A DNA stretch of 64,000 bases, taken from positions 3,410,001-3,474,000 of the forward strand of contig NZ_JAFBBZ010000001.1 of the NCBI RefSeq assembly GCF_016907435.1. Direction: 5' to 3'. The translations under genes were made by a program, and so were the position numbers. This DNA comes from Nocardioides salarius (lineage in GTDB: Bacteria; Actinomycetota; Actinomycetes; Propionibacteriales; Nocardioidaceae). A model generated the notes under the pieces. It saw only the letters and a list, made by a program, of their open reading frames with translations. It did no database searches and had not been told where the DNA came from. Of this stretch, positions 8,576-18,314 are shown in pieces (position 1 is the first letter of the stretch; each line of letters opens with the position of its first letter).

Positions 8576-9448
8576 GTGCGCATCGACCTCCACACCCACT
8601 CGCGGGCCAGCGACGGCACCCAGTCGCCCACCGAGCTCGTGCACGCCGCGGTCGCGGCGGGTCTCGACGTGCTGGCCCTGACCGACCACGACAGCGCGGA
8701 GGGCTGGGCCGAGGCGGCGCGGGCCGCCGACGCGACCGGGCTCCGGCTGGTGCGGGGCATGGAGGTCAGCACCCGCCACGAGGGGCGCGGCGTGCACCTG
8801 CTCGCCTACCTGCCCGACCCGACGTACCCGCCGCTGGCCGCCGAGCTCGAGCGCGTGCGCGAGGGCCGGCGCTCGCGGGTGCCGGGCATGCTGGCGGCGC
8901 TGCGCGCGGCCGGTGTCGACCTCACCGAGGACGACGTGGCCCGGGTCTCGGGCCACAGCGCTGCCAGCGGCCGTCCGCACGTCGCCGACGCGATGGTCGC
9001 AGCCGGGGTCGTCGCCGACCGGGGCGAGGCCTTCGAGCGGTGGCTCAGCCCCGGGCGGCCCGGGCACGTCGACAGGTACGCCGCCCCGCTGCGGCGCACG
9101 ATCCGCCTGGTGGGCGAGGCCGGCGGGGTCGCGGTGGTGGCCCACGCGTGGGGGCGGCGCAGCGACGAGAGCCCCGACGCCGAGGCGTTCGCCGAGCTGG
9201 CCGACCTCGGGCTGGCCGGCATCGAGGTCGACCACCAGGACCACTCGCCGCGCGCTCGTGCGCGGCTGCGCGCCATCGCGCGCGAGCTCGACCTGGTGGT
9301 CACCGGCTCCAGCGACCACCACGGCCTGGGCAAGGTCGACCACGAGCTGGGCTGCCACACGACGGCGCCCGAGGAGCTCGAGCGGCTGCTCGACCTGGCG
9401 GCCGCGGCGGCGCTCGCCTCGGGGCGGCGTACGCCCGAGGTGGTCTGA
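8576..9448 (+). CDS. PHP-domain phosphoesterase (TrpH/RNase AM-like)
   Basis: A 290-residue protein of the PHP superfamily. Metal ligands are visible in DLHTHSRASDG (~4-14), the LTDHDS motif (~35-40), the GMEVS Glu (~61-65), the VVAHAW His and the C-terminal SSDHHG. This is the TrpH/YciV branch, whose E. coli member removes phosphate from 3',5'-bisphosphonucleotides and trims RNA 5' ends. The length and insert (~100-165) are normal for the branch. It starts at GTG 19 bp after the DUF6758 gene and is probably cotranscribed with it. Confidence 0.88.
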   Translation: MRIDLHTHSRASDGTQSPTELVHAAVAAGLDVLALTDHDSAEGWAEAARAADATGLRLVRGMEVSTRHEGRGVHLLAYLPDPTYPPLAAELERVREGRRSRVPGMLAALRAAGVDLTEDDVARVSGHSAASGRPHVADAMVAAGVVADRGEAFERWLSPGRPGHVDRYAAPLRRTIRLVGEAGGVAVVAHAWGRRSDESPDAEAFAELADLGLAGIEVDHQDHSPRARARLRAIARELDLVVTGSSDHHGLGKVDHELGCHTTAPEELERLLDLAAAAALASGRRTPEVV

Positions 9449-9451
9449 GCC

Positions 9452-10210
9452 CTACTTGCGGCCCAGCGACTGGAAGCGCTGCAGGACGCCTCGGGGCACC
9501 ACGCGCGCGGCGCCGGTGATCAGCTTGTAGCGGGCGCTGGGCACGGAGTAGACCTTGCCCCGCTCGAGGTCGGCCAGCGCGGTGCGCACCAGGTCGTCGG
9601 CGTCGAGCCAGAGGAAGTCGGGCGCGGAGTCCTGCGCGACCTGCATCCGCTCGTGGAACTCGGTGCGCACGAAGCCGGGGCACAGGGTGGTCACGGTGAC
9701 GCCGTGGGGCGCGTACTCGGCCGCGGCCCACTCGCCCAGCTTGTTGACGTAGGCCTTGGCCGCGGAGTAGGAGCCGCGCGGCAGGAACGAGGCCACGCTC
9801 GAGACGTTGAGCACCCGGCCGTGCCCGCGCTCGACCATCGGGCCCAGCGCGGCGTGCATCAGGCGCATCACCGCGGTCACCAGCACGTCGAGCATGGCGG
9901 TCTCGGCGGCCACGTCGTTGTCGAGGAACCGGCCCTTGAGGCCGAAGCCGGCGTTGTTGACCAGCAGGTCGACCGGCGCGGACCGGTCGCCCAGGCGCTG
10001 CTCGATCCGGGCGAGCTGGTCGCGGTCGGCGAGGTCGGCGACGAGCACCTCGACGTCGACGCCGAAGCGGCCGCGCAGGTCGCCGGCGACCTGCTCGAGG
10101 CGCTGCTCGTCGCGGGCCACCAGCACCAGGTCGTGGCCGCTCCCCGCGAGCTGGACGGCGAAGCTGTGACCGATGCCGGCGGTGGGGCCGGTGACCAGGG
10201 CGCGGGGCAT
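9452..10210 (-). CDS. Short-chain dehydrogenase/reductase
   Basis: A 252-residue classical SDR. It has the cofactor-binding TGPTAGIGHSFA (~6-17), NNAGFG (~86-91), the catalytic Ser in NVSSVASF, and the catalytic pair YSAAK (~149-153). The substrate cannot be told from sequence; the form resembles DltE/YdfG-like SDRs. The ATG start places the Rossmann glycines at the usual distance. Convergent with the PHP gene (3-bp gap) and divergent from parA with 62 bp between start codons. Confidence 0.88.
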   Translation of the reverse strand: MPRALVTGPTAGIGHSFAVQLAGSGHDLVLVARDEQRLEQVAGDLRGRFGVDVEVLVADLADRDQLARIEQRLGDRSAPVDLLVNNAGFGLKGRFLDNDVAAETAMLDVLVTAVMRLMHAALGPMVERGHGRVLNVSSVASFLPRGSYSAAKAYVNKLGEWAAAEYAPHGVTVTTLCPGFVRTEFHERMQVAQDSAPDFLWLDADDLVRTALADLERGKVYSVPSARYKLITGAARVVPRGVLQRFQSLGRK

Positions 10211-10272
10211 GGGAGCAGTAGAACAGGTGGCTCGCGCCATCGGCAGGCCCGGATCGGGCATGATGTGGCCCG

Positions 10273-11037
10273 ATGACCACCACACTCGCCGTCGCCAACC
10301 AGAAGGGCGGCGTCGCCAAGACGACGTCCGTGGCCTCCCTGGGCGCCGCGCTCGCCGAGCTGGGCCACCGCGTCCTGCTGGTCGACCTCGACCCGCAGGC
10401 CTGCCTGACCTTCTCGCTGGGCATCGACCCCGAGGACCTCGAGACCTCGGTGCACCACGTGCTGACCCGCGGTCTCGACGCCACCGAGGTGATCATCGAG
10501 ACCGAGGACGGCGTCGACCTGCTGCCGGCCACCATCGAGCTGGCGCGCGCCGAGGCCGACCTGCTGACCCGCACCGGGCGCGAGCACGTGGTCAAGGGGG
10601 TCGTGGAGGACCTCGACGGCGCCTACGACTGGGTGCTGCTCGACTGCCCGCCCTCGCTGGGCGTGCTGACCGTCGCCGCGCTGACCGCCGCCGACGGCGT
10701 GCTGGTGCCGCTGCAGTGCGAGACGCTCTCGCACCGCGGGGTGGGCCAGCTGCTCGACACCGTGCACGACGTACGCCGCTTCACCAACCGCGGCCTTGAG
10801 GTGTGGGGAGTGCTGCCGACGCTCTACGACGGCCGCACCAACCACGCGCGCACCGTGCTCGACACGATCTCGCAGACCTACGACCTCGAGGTCCTCGAGC
10901 CGCCGATCCCCAAGACCATCAAGTTCGCCGAGGCGCCCGCCGCGGGCCGCTCGATCCTGGCCACCAGCCGCACCAGCAAGGGTGCGAAGGCCTACCGCGA
11001 GGCGGCCGCCAACCTGGTCGCCCGCTCCCAGCGCTGA
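10273..11037 (+). CDS. Orphan ParA/Soj-like ATPase
   Basis: A 254-residue deviant Walker-A ATPase: KGGVAKTT at 11-18, Walker A' VDLDPQA (~37-43) and Walker B WVLLDCPPSLG. No ParB gene or parS-like site is visible here, so this is not the chromosome-segregation locus, which in actinobacteria sits near the origin. Its place beside the DEAD-box helicase recalls the M. tuberculosis Soj-like gene Rv3213c beside rhlE. It may position a protein complex rather than DNA. The ATG follows a purine-poor leader, so the ribosome site is weak. Confidence 0.88.
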   Translation: MTTTLAVANQKGGVAKTTSVASLGAALAELGHRVLLVDLDPQACLTFSLGIDPEDLETSVHHVLTRGLDATEVIIETEDGVDLLPATIELARAEADLLTRTGREHVVKGVVEDLDGAYDWVLLDCPPSLGVLTVAALTAADGVLVPLQCETLSHRGVGQLLDTVHDVRRFTNRGLEVWGVLPTLYDGRTNHARTVLDTISQTYDLEVLEPPIPKTIKFAEAPAAGRSILATSRTSKGAKAYREAAANLVARSQR

Positions 11038-11055
11038 CCCGGCCCAAATAACGCA

Positions 11056-11104
11056 CTGACCCGGCCCGAACTTCCCCCACAGGAGGAGGTTCGGGCCGGG
11101 TCAG
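11056..11104. terminator. Bidirectional hairpin between convergent genes
   Basis: A perfect 16-bp stem (11056-11071 with 11089-11104, beginning CTGACCCGG) encloses a 17-base loop. It lies between the parA stop and the helicase stop. Extra copies of the stem sequence GACCCGGCCC flank it on both sides, allowing alternative folds. There is no T-run, which is common for actinobacterial terminators. Confidence 0.7.
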
Positions 11105-11127
11105 CGGGAGATCCGGGCCGGGTCGGC

Positions 11128-12654
<1,527 letters not shown>

Positions 12655-12857
12655 GTCGGTATGTCTGCTTTCGTCGTCAGCCGCGGTGGGCCGGGTGGCT
12701 CGGAGCGGCGGACCCGGCGGACTCGGAAAGCTCGCTGGCGCGTCTGCCGCGCACATGCTGGCGGGTGGTTTCCCGCCTCGGCGCCGTGCCCGGGTGCCCG
12801 CTCGTGGCGGCACCGGCACAGCGCTCGATGGGCCCAGGGTATCGGTAGGGTGCGCGC

Positions 12858-13583
12858 ATGACTGAATCCCAGGCCGGCGACACGCCCGTCTCCCGGGCGC
12901 GCGAGGCGGAGCTGGCGCTCGCCGATCCCGCCTACCGCGAGGCGGTCGTCGACCTGCTCGGCGTGCTGGCCTACGGCGAGATGTCGGCCTTCGAGCGGCT
13001 GGCCGAGGACGCCAAGCTGGCCCCCACGCTCGAGGACCGGCTGGCCATCGCGCAGATGGCGGCCAGCGAGGTGGCCCGGGTCGACCGGCTGCACCGACGC
13101 ATCCGCGAGCTCGACGGCGACCCGTTCGTGGCGATGGCGCCCTTCCGCAGCGCGCTCGACCTCTTCCACGAGCACACCGCGCCCTCCGACTGGTACGAGG
13201 GCCTGATCAAGGCCTACGTCGGGGACGGGCTGGCCGACGACTTCTACCGCGAGATCGCCGCCTACCTCGACGCCGGCACCCGCGAGCTGGTGCTGTCCTC
13301 GCTCGAGGAGGGCCCGCACGCGGCGTTCGTGGTCGACCGGGTGCGCGCCGGGATCGCGCGCGACCACCGGCTGGGCGGCCGGCTGGCGCTGTGGGGCCGG
13401 CGGCTGATGGGCGAGGCGCTGATCCAGGCCCAGCGGGTGGCCGCCGAGCGCGAGGCGCTCTCGGCGCTGCTGGCCGGGGGCGTGGACCGCCCCGGGCTCG
13501 ACCTGGCCGCGCTGGGCCGGATGTTCACCCGGCTCACCGAGCGCCACACCGAGCGGATGTCCGAGCTCGGCCTCGACGCCTGA
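12858..13583 (+). CDS. Ferritin-like-fold hypothetical protein
   Basis: A 241-residue, largely helical protein of the actinobacterial ferritin-like family related to M. tuberculosis Rv3210c. Carboxylates in YGEMSAFERLAEDA (~38-51) and later Glu/His residues (SEVARVDRLHRR; REIAAYLDAGTREL) could form a metal site, but a complete di-iron EXXH pair is not obvious. It is divergent from the helicase with 203 bp between starts. The function is unknown; conserved placement beside rhlE suggests a shared housekeeping role. Confidence 0.75.
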   Translation: MTESQAGDTPVSRAREAELALADPAYREAVVDLLGVLAYGEMSAFERLAEDAKLAPTLEDRLAIAQMAASEVARVDRLHRRIRELDGDPFVAMAPFRSALDLFHEHTAPSDWYEGLIKAYVGDGLADDFYREIAAYLDAGTRELVLSSLEEGPHAAFVVDRVRAGIARDHRLGGRLALWGRRLMGEALIQAQRVAAEREALSALLAGGVDRPGLDLAALGRMFTRLTERHTERMSELGLDA

Positions 13584-13628
13584 GCCCGGACCCGCCCGTC
13601 GTACGGGGTCGTACGGGGTGGTGCCGGG

Positions 13629-13850
13629 TCAGCTGCGGAAGCCGACCGTCCCGACGCTCGCGGTGCCGATCTCGACGTAGGCGAGCTTGGCGGCCGGCAC
13701 CAGCACGGTGCGGCCCTTGGTGTCGGTCAGGGTCACGACGCCACCGGACTCGACGGCGGTGGCGACCTGCTGCTGCACCTGCTCGGCCGTCTCGTCGGTC
13801 TCGACGCTCAGCTCGCGCTGGGCCTGCTGGATGCCGATCTTGACCTCCAC
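13629..13850 (-). CDS. DUF3107 family protein (TB9.4-like)
   Basis: A 73-residue protein matching DUF3107 (M. tuberculosis TB9.4): EVKIGIQQAQRELSVET at the start, a central VTLTDTKGRTVLVPAAKLAYVEIG and a short tail. The GTG start is preceded by AGGAGGA. It lies 74 bp downstream of the TetR gene on the same strand, the family's usual partner. No biochemical role is established. Confidence 0.85.
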   Translation of the reverse strand: MEVKIGIQQAQRELSVETDETAEQVQQQVATAVESGGVVTLTDTKGRTVLVPAAKLAYVEIGTASVGTVGFRS

Positions 13851-13924
13851 GGGTCCTCCTCCTGTTGGGTGCTGCTGGAACGTGCTGGGTGCCGACGGTT
13901 CAGTGCTCGTCTCAGAGCTCGGTC

Positions 13925-14578
13925 TCAGTGCTCGTCGGCCTTGGGGTAGCCACGGATGCCCCGCCAGGCCAGGCCGGCGATCAGCGCGGTGGCGTCGGCG
14001 CGGTCGATGCCCGCGGTGTCGTTGAGCCAGAACCGCGCGCTGACCTGTGCCATTCCCACCAGCGAGACCGCGAGCAGGCGCGAGGACTCGTCGGGCAGCC
14101 CGGTGTCGTCGCGGATCACCTCGGCGATCATCGCCGCACACTCCGTGGTGACACGGTCGACCAGCTGGCGCACCGCGGCCTCGTTGGTCAGGTCGGACTC
14201 GAAGACCAGCCGGAAGGCGCCGTTGTCGTCGGCGACGTAGTCGTAGAAGGCGTCGATGGTCGCGGCCACGCGCTGCTTGTTGTCGGGGGTGGAGGCCAGC
14301 GCCGCGCGGCAGTTGTCGATGACCTGGTCGCAGGCGATGTCGAGCAGCGCCAGGTAGAGGTCCATCTTGCCGGGGAAGTGCTGGTAGAGCACCGGCTTCG
14401 AGACGCCCGCGCGCTCGGCGATGTCGTCCATCGCCGCGGCGTGGTAGCCCGAGGCCACGAAGACCCCGAGCGCCGACTCGAGCAGCTGGGCGCGGCGCTC
14501 GCGGCGCGGCAGGCGGGCCCCGCGCTGCCGGGCGGGCGCGGCGGAGGCGGCCTCGGCGTCGTGCTGGCCAGCTGGCAC
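13925..14578 (-). CDS. TetR-family transcriptional regulator
   Basis: A 217-residue repressor with an N-terminal helix-turn-helix (LLESALGVFVASGY ... DIAERAGVSKPVLYQHF) and a helical ligand-binding domain. The GTG at 14578 is chosen over an in-frame GTG at 14605 because GAGGAGG lies six bases upstream of it. It is paired with DUF3107 and divergent from moeZ (202-bp gap), as with Rv3208/Rv3208A in mycobacteria. The ligand is unknown. Confidence 0.88.
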   Translation of the reverse strand: MPAGQHDAEAASAAPARQRGARLPRRERRAQLLESALGVFVASGYHAAAMDDIAERAGVSKPVLYQHFPGKMDLYLALLDIACDQVIDNCRAALASTPDNKQRVAATIDAFYDYVADDNGAFRLVFESDLTNEAAVRQLVDRVTTECAAMIAEVIRDDTGLPDESSRLLAVSLVGMAQVSARFWLNDTAGIDRADATALIAGLAWRGIRGYPKADEH

Positions 14579-14780
14579 TGCTGCCCTCCTCGAAGGTGCG
14601 GTCACGGTCGTCCTTTGCTCGGGGCGCGAGCCTACCCCGCGGTAGCGGTGGTCCGGATGACGGGACGGCGTCGATCGGCGCCCGGGCCGGCGGCGACCAT
14701 GGAGCACGCCGAGGGAACAGGACGCACCGGCAGGCTGTTGCGTCCACCAGACCCCCGCGAACAGACCGAGGAGCCCAGCA

Positions 14781-15980
14781 GTGACCTACCCAGCACTCGT
14801 GGAGCCGGCAGCCGAGCTGACCGTCGACGAGGTACGCCGCTACAGCCGGCACCTGATCATCCCCGACGTCGGGATGACTGGTCAGAAGCGCCTGAAGAAC
14901 GCCAAGGTGCTCGTGATCGGCGCCGGCGGTCTCGGCAGCCCCGCGCTGCTCTACCTGGCCGCGGCCGGCGTCGGCACGCTCGGCATCGCCGAGTTCGACG
15001 AGGTCGACGAGTCCAACCTGCAGCGCCAGATCATCCACACCCAGTCCGACATCGGGAAGTCCAAGGCGGTCTCGGCCAAGGAGTCGATCGCCGAGGCCAA
15101 CCCCTACGTCGAGGTGGTGCTGCACGAGGAGCGCCTCGACAACGACAACGTGATGGACGTCTTCCGCGGCTACGACCTGATCGTCGACGGCACCGACAAC
15201 TTCGCGACCCGATACATGGTCAACGACGCGGCGTACTTCCTCGGGATCCCCTACGTGTGGGGCTCGATCTACCGCTTCGACGGCCAGGCCTCGGTCTTCG
15301 CGCCGTCGATGGCCCAGGACGCGCCGTGCTACCGCTGCCTCTACCCCGAGCCCCCGCCGCCGGGCATGGTCCCCAGCTGCGCCGAGGGCGGCGTGCTGGG
15401 CGTGCTGTGCGCCTCGATCGGCTCGATCCAGGTCAACGAGGCCATCAAGCTGCTGACCGGTGCGGGCGAGCCGGCCATCGGCAAGCTCGTCATCTACGAC
15501 GCCCTCGAGCTGGAGTGGCGCAAGCTCAAGGTCCGCAAGGACCCGGCGTGCCGCCTGTGCGGCCCCGACGCCGACGTCACCGAGCTCATCGACTACGAGG
15601 CCTTCTGCGGCGCGATCTCCGAGGACGCCGCCGACGCGGCTGCGGGCTCGACGATCTCGGTGAACCAGCTGGAGAAGATGCTGGTCGAGCGCGAGGCCGG
15701 TGAGCGCGACTTCGTGCTGGTCGACGTGCGCGAGCCCAACGAGTACGAGATCAACAAGATCCCCGGCTCGGTGCTGATCCCCAAGGGCGAGTTCCTCAAC
15801 GGCAACGCCCTGGGCCAGCTGCCCTCCGACAAGCAGGTCGTCCTGCACTGCAAGTCGGGGGTGCGCTCGGCCGAGGCGCTCGCGGTGCTCAAGGGCGCCG
15901 GCTTCGACGACAGCGTGCACGTCGGCGGCGGCGTGGTGGCCTGGGTCAACCAGGTCGACCCCAGCCAGCCGTCGTACTGA
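14781..15980 (+). CDS. moeZ: Adenylyltransferase/sulfurtransferase MoeZ
   Basis: A 399-residue E1-like enzyme. The ThiF/MoeB domain has the ATP loop VIGAGGLGS (~46-54), zinc cysteines in CYRC and CRLC, and the DGTDNF motif. A C-terminal rhodanese domain carries the sulfur-bearing Cys357 in HCKSGVRSA. MoeZ activates and thiolates small sulfur-carrier proteins for molybdopterin, cysteine and other sulfur metabolites, and so would support the molybdenum hydroxylase at 27-31 kb. The GTG start follows GAGGAGC. Both domains are intact. Confidence 0.95.
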   Translation: MTYPALVEPAAELTVDEVRRYSRHLIIPDVGMTGQKRLKNAKVLVIGAGGLGSPALLYLAAAGVGTLGIAEFDEVDESNLQRQIIHTQSDIGKSKAVSAKESIAEANPYVEVVLHEERLDNDNVMDVFRGYDLIVDGTDNFATRYMVNDAAYFLGIPYVWGSIYRFDGQASVFAPSMAQDAPCYRCLYPEPPPPGMVPSCAEGGVLGVLCASIGSIQVNEAIKLLTGAGEPAIGKLVIYDALELEWRKLKVRKDPACRLCGPDADVTELIDYEAFCGAISEDAADAAAGSTISVNQLEKMLVEREAGERDFVLVDVREPNEYEINKIPGSVLIPKGEFLNGNALGQLPSDKQVVLHCKSGVRSAEALAVLKGAGFDDSVHVGGGVVAWVNQVDPSQPSY

Positions 15981-16015
15981 CAGCAGGCGTGCGGGTCGTC
16001 TGACCCGTCCGGGCC

Positions 16016-16049
16016 ACGCCCGGGTAGTCCCTCCGGGCTACCCGGGCGT
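16016..16049 (+). terminator. Intrinsic terminator after moeZ
   Basis: A perfect 12-bp stem (16016-16027 with 16038-16049, beginning ACGCCCGGGTAG) with a 10-base loop, 36 bp after the moeZ stop and before the protease gene. There is no T-run. Confidence 0.7.
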
Positions 16050-16136
16050 AACCATGTCCCCCCGGGGTCGTTGAGCCGGGTGATGTGACCTCCATCTCGG
16101 GAGGTCGCCGGCCACGACCAGGAGGACCTCGTCCCG

Positions 16137-17027
16137 ATGAAGACAGCCAGCCACAGCCGCGCCACCCTGCGCCGCGCCACGGGCGCCCTCGCCGCGCTCG
16201 CCGCCACCGGTCTCGCGGCCGGGGTCGCCACCTCGGCCCCCGCCGTGGCCGCCCCCACCTGGGCGCCGGCCGACCAGGCGACGATCACGCCGGGCACGCA
16301 GATGTACACCGACGGCGCGCAGTGCACGTCGAACTTCGTCTTCACCGACGCGGCCAGCAACGTCTACCTCGGCTACGCGGCGCACTGCGCCGGGCTGGGC
16401 GAGGCCACCGACACCGACGGCTGCCTCAACGACTCGGTGCCGCTGGGCACCGAGGTCACCTTCCGCAAGGGCGGCAGCCTCCTCAGCTCGGGGAGCGAGC
16501 TCGGCAGCGGCGAGCTCGCCTACTCCTCGTGGCGCACCATGCGCGACATCGGCACCACCGACGAGAACGCCTGCGCCTACAACGACTTCGCCCTGGTCAA
16601 GGTCGACGCGGCCGACGTGTCCAAGGTGAACCCGAGCATCCCGTTCTGGGGCGGCCCGACCGGCATCGACACCGACGGCACCGCCGCCGGCGACCGGGTC
16701 TACAGCTACGGCAACTCCAGCCTGCGCGCCGGCCTCGAGCCGCTCTCGCCCAAGACCGGCATCAGCCTGGGCGACAGCGCCGCCGACGAGGGCTGGAGCC
16801 ACCCGCTCTACACCGTGACGCCGGGCGTGCCCGGTGACTCCGGCTCGGCGTTCGTCAGCGAGGACGGCGAGGCGATCGGCACCCTGTCGACGCTGGGCCT
16901 GGCGCCGCTGCCGCTGTCGAACAACATCGGCGACCTGTCCCGCGAGCTGGCCTTCGCCCAGCAGCACTCCGGCATCGCGGGCCTCGAGCTGGCCCTGGGC
17001 ACCGAGCCCTTCTCGCCGCTGCTCTGA
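16137..17027 (+). CDS. Secreted trypsin-like serine protease, copy 1
   Basis: A 296-residue S1-family protein. The signal peptide covers ~1-38 (basic start, Ala/Leu/Gly core, cleavage near AVAAP). The catalytic triad is visible as His83 (GYAAHC), Asp150 (YNDFAL) and Ser235 (GDSGS), with paired cysteines around the His. A secreted endopeptidase of the actinobacterial chymotrypsin fold, without the pro-domain seen in streptogrisins. Followed by a strong terminator and a paralogue, so the pair arose by tandem duplication but is transcribed separately. Confidence 0.88.
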   Translation: MKTASHSRATLRRATGALAALAATGLAAGVATSAPAVAAPTWAPADQATITPGTQMYTDGAQCTSNFVFTDAASNVYLGYAAHCAGLGEATDTDGCLNDSVPLGTEVTFRKGGSLLSSGSELGSGELAYSSWRTMRDIGTTDENACAYNDFALVKVDAADVSKVNPSIPFWGGPTGIDTDGTAAGDRVYSYGNSSLRAGLEPLSPKTGISLGDSAADEGWSHPLYTVTPGVPGDSGSAFVSEDGEAIGTLSTLGLAPLPLSNNIGDLSRELAFAQQHSGIAGLELALGTEPFSPLL

Positions 17028-17039
17028 CACATCTCGTCC

Positions 17040-17073
17040 GATGCCCCCGCTCGCGTAGCCGAGCGGGGGCATC
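17040..17073 (+). terminator. Intrinsic terminator between tandem proteases
   Basis: A perfect 14-bp stem (17040-17053 with 17060-17073, beginning GATGCCCCCGCTCG) and a 6-base loop, 12 bp after the first protease stop. It lies 15 bp before the start of the second gene, so the second gene's ribosome site is very close to the hairpin. Confidence 0.8.
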
Positions 17074-17088
17074 GCTCGTTGAGGGAGC

Positions 17089-17967
17089 ATGCGCACCCGA
17101 CCCGTGACGGCTCCCGCCGCCGTCGTCCTGGCCCTCCTGCCCGTCCTCCTCGGGCTGCTGCTGCCCGCGGGCGCCGGAGCGGCGACCGCTCGCCGCTTCG
17201 CCTCCTGGGCGCCGGCCGACGAGGCCACCATCACGCCGGGCGTGCAGATGTACACCGACGGCTCGCAGTGCACCGCCAACTTCGTCTACACCGACCGGCG
17301 CGGGCGCGTGTACGTCGGCTACGCCGCGCACTGCGCCGGCCTGGGCGAGGCGACCGACACCAGCGGCTGCGACACCGCGACCCTGCCGCGCGGCACGAAG
17401 GTCCGCTTCGCGCAGGGCGGCAACCTCGCCTCCGGGGGCACCACGGTGGGCCGCGGACGGCTGGTCTACTCGTCGTGGGAGACCATGCAGCGCCTGGGCA
17501 CCACCGACGCGGACACGTGCGACTACAACGACTTCGCGCTGGTGCGCCTGCAGCAGCGCTTCGCCCGCTCGGTCAACCCCAGCGTGCCGTTCTTCGGTGG
17601 TCCGACCGGGGTCTCGACCGACGGGGCGCCGGCCGGGTCGCAGGTCTACAGCTACGGCCAGTCGAGCCTGCGGCCCACGACGCTGCTCTCCCCGAAGGTG
17701 GGGGTCTCCCTGGGTGCCTTCGGTGACTGGAGCTGGGACGTCTACACCCTGACCCCGGGAGTGCCCGGCGACTCGGGCTCGGGGCTGCTCGACGCCGACG
17801 GCGCGGCCTTCGGGACCCTGTCGACCGTGGCGCTGGCGCCGCTGCCGCTGAGCAACGGCGTCGGCGACCTGGTCGCCGAGCTCGACTTCGCCCGGCGCCA
17901 CTCCGGCATCAAGGGGTTGCGCCTGGCCCGGGGCACCGAGCCGTTCTCCACCCTGCCGCTGGGCTGA
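17089..17967 (+). CDS. Secreted trypsin-like serine protease, copy 2
   Basis: A 292-residue paralogue of the preceding protease, with signal peptide ~1-30 and the complete triad His81, Asp148, Ser229. The mature regions align almost without gaps (for example SWAPADEATITPG against TWAPADQATITPG). The signal peptides differ completely, so selection has kept the mature domain. The ATG follows GAGGGAGC. Substrates unknown. Confidence 0.87.
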   Translation: MRTRPVTAPAAVVLALLPVLLGLLLPAGAGAATARRFASWAPADEATITPGVQMYTDGSQCTANFVYTDRRGRVYVGYAAHCAGLGEATDTSGCDTATLPRGTKVRFAQGGNLASGGTTVGRGRLVYSSWETMQRLGTTDADTCDYNDFALVRLQQRFARSVNPSVPFFGGPTGVSTDGAPAGSQVYSYGQSSLRPTTLLSPKVGVSLGAFGDWSWDVYTLTPGVPGDSGSGLLDADGAAFGTLSTVALAPLPLSNGVGDLVAELDFARRHSGIKGLRLARGTEPFSTLPLG

Positions 17968-17999
17968 GCGCGCCGGTGGCGACCGGTAGGTTCCTCGCT

Positions 18000-18314
18000 G
18001 TGCGGCACCCGGAGGACTACGTCGAGGACGTGCTGACGTGCGTCGAGCAGGTGCCGCCGGGGCGGGTGACGACGTACGGCGCGATCGCCGAGGCCGTGGG
18101 TCGCTACGGCCCCCGTCGGGTCGGCAACGTGATGGCCGGCCACGGCGCGGCGGTGGCCTGGTGGCGGGTGGTGCGCGCCGACGGCTCGCTGCCGCCCAGC
18201 CACGACGGCGAGGCGCTCCAGGCCTACCTGGAGGAGGGCACGCCGCTGCGGCCCTCCGGGCGGGTCGACCTGGCGGTGGCGTTCTTCAGCCCCGGCCCTC
18301 CCGCGCGCGGCTGA
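18000..18314 (+). CDS. Alkyltransferase-like (ATL) DNA-repair protein
   Basis: A 104-residue protein of the MGMT C-terminal fold. It has VPPGRVTTYGAIAEAVG and RRVGNVM, but the alkyl-acceptor cysteine of the PCHRV motif is absent: the site reads WWRVV. Such ATL proteins bind O6-alkylguanine without repairing it and hand the lesion to nucleotide excision repair. The GTG at 18000 has GGTAGG upstream; an in-frame GTG at 17976 would add eight residues. It overlaps the 3' end of the convergent DUF1116 gene by 29 bp. It corresponds in position to M. tuberculosis Rv3204, as I recall it, and marks the left edge of the catabolic island. Confidence 0.85.
   Translation: MRHPEDYVEDVLTCVEQVPPGRVTTYGAIAEAVGRYGPRRVGNVMAGHGAAVAWWRVVRADGSLPPSHDGEALQAYLEEGTPLRPSGRVDLAVAFFSPGPPARG

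Noticed and set aside
10273..11037. Chromosome partition (parAB) locus or origin
   Set aside because: No parB, parS-like sites, dnaA boxes or gidB are present; the neighbours are those of the orphan Soj-like gene.
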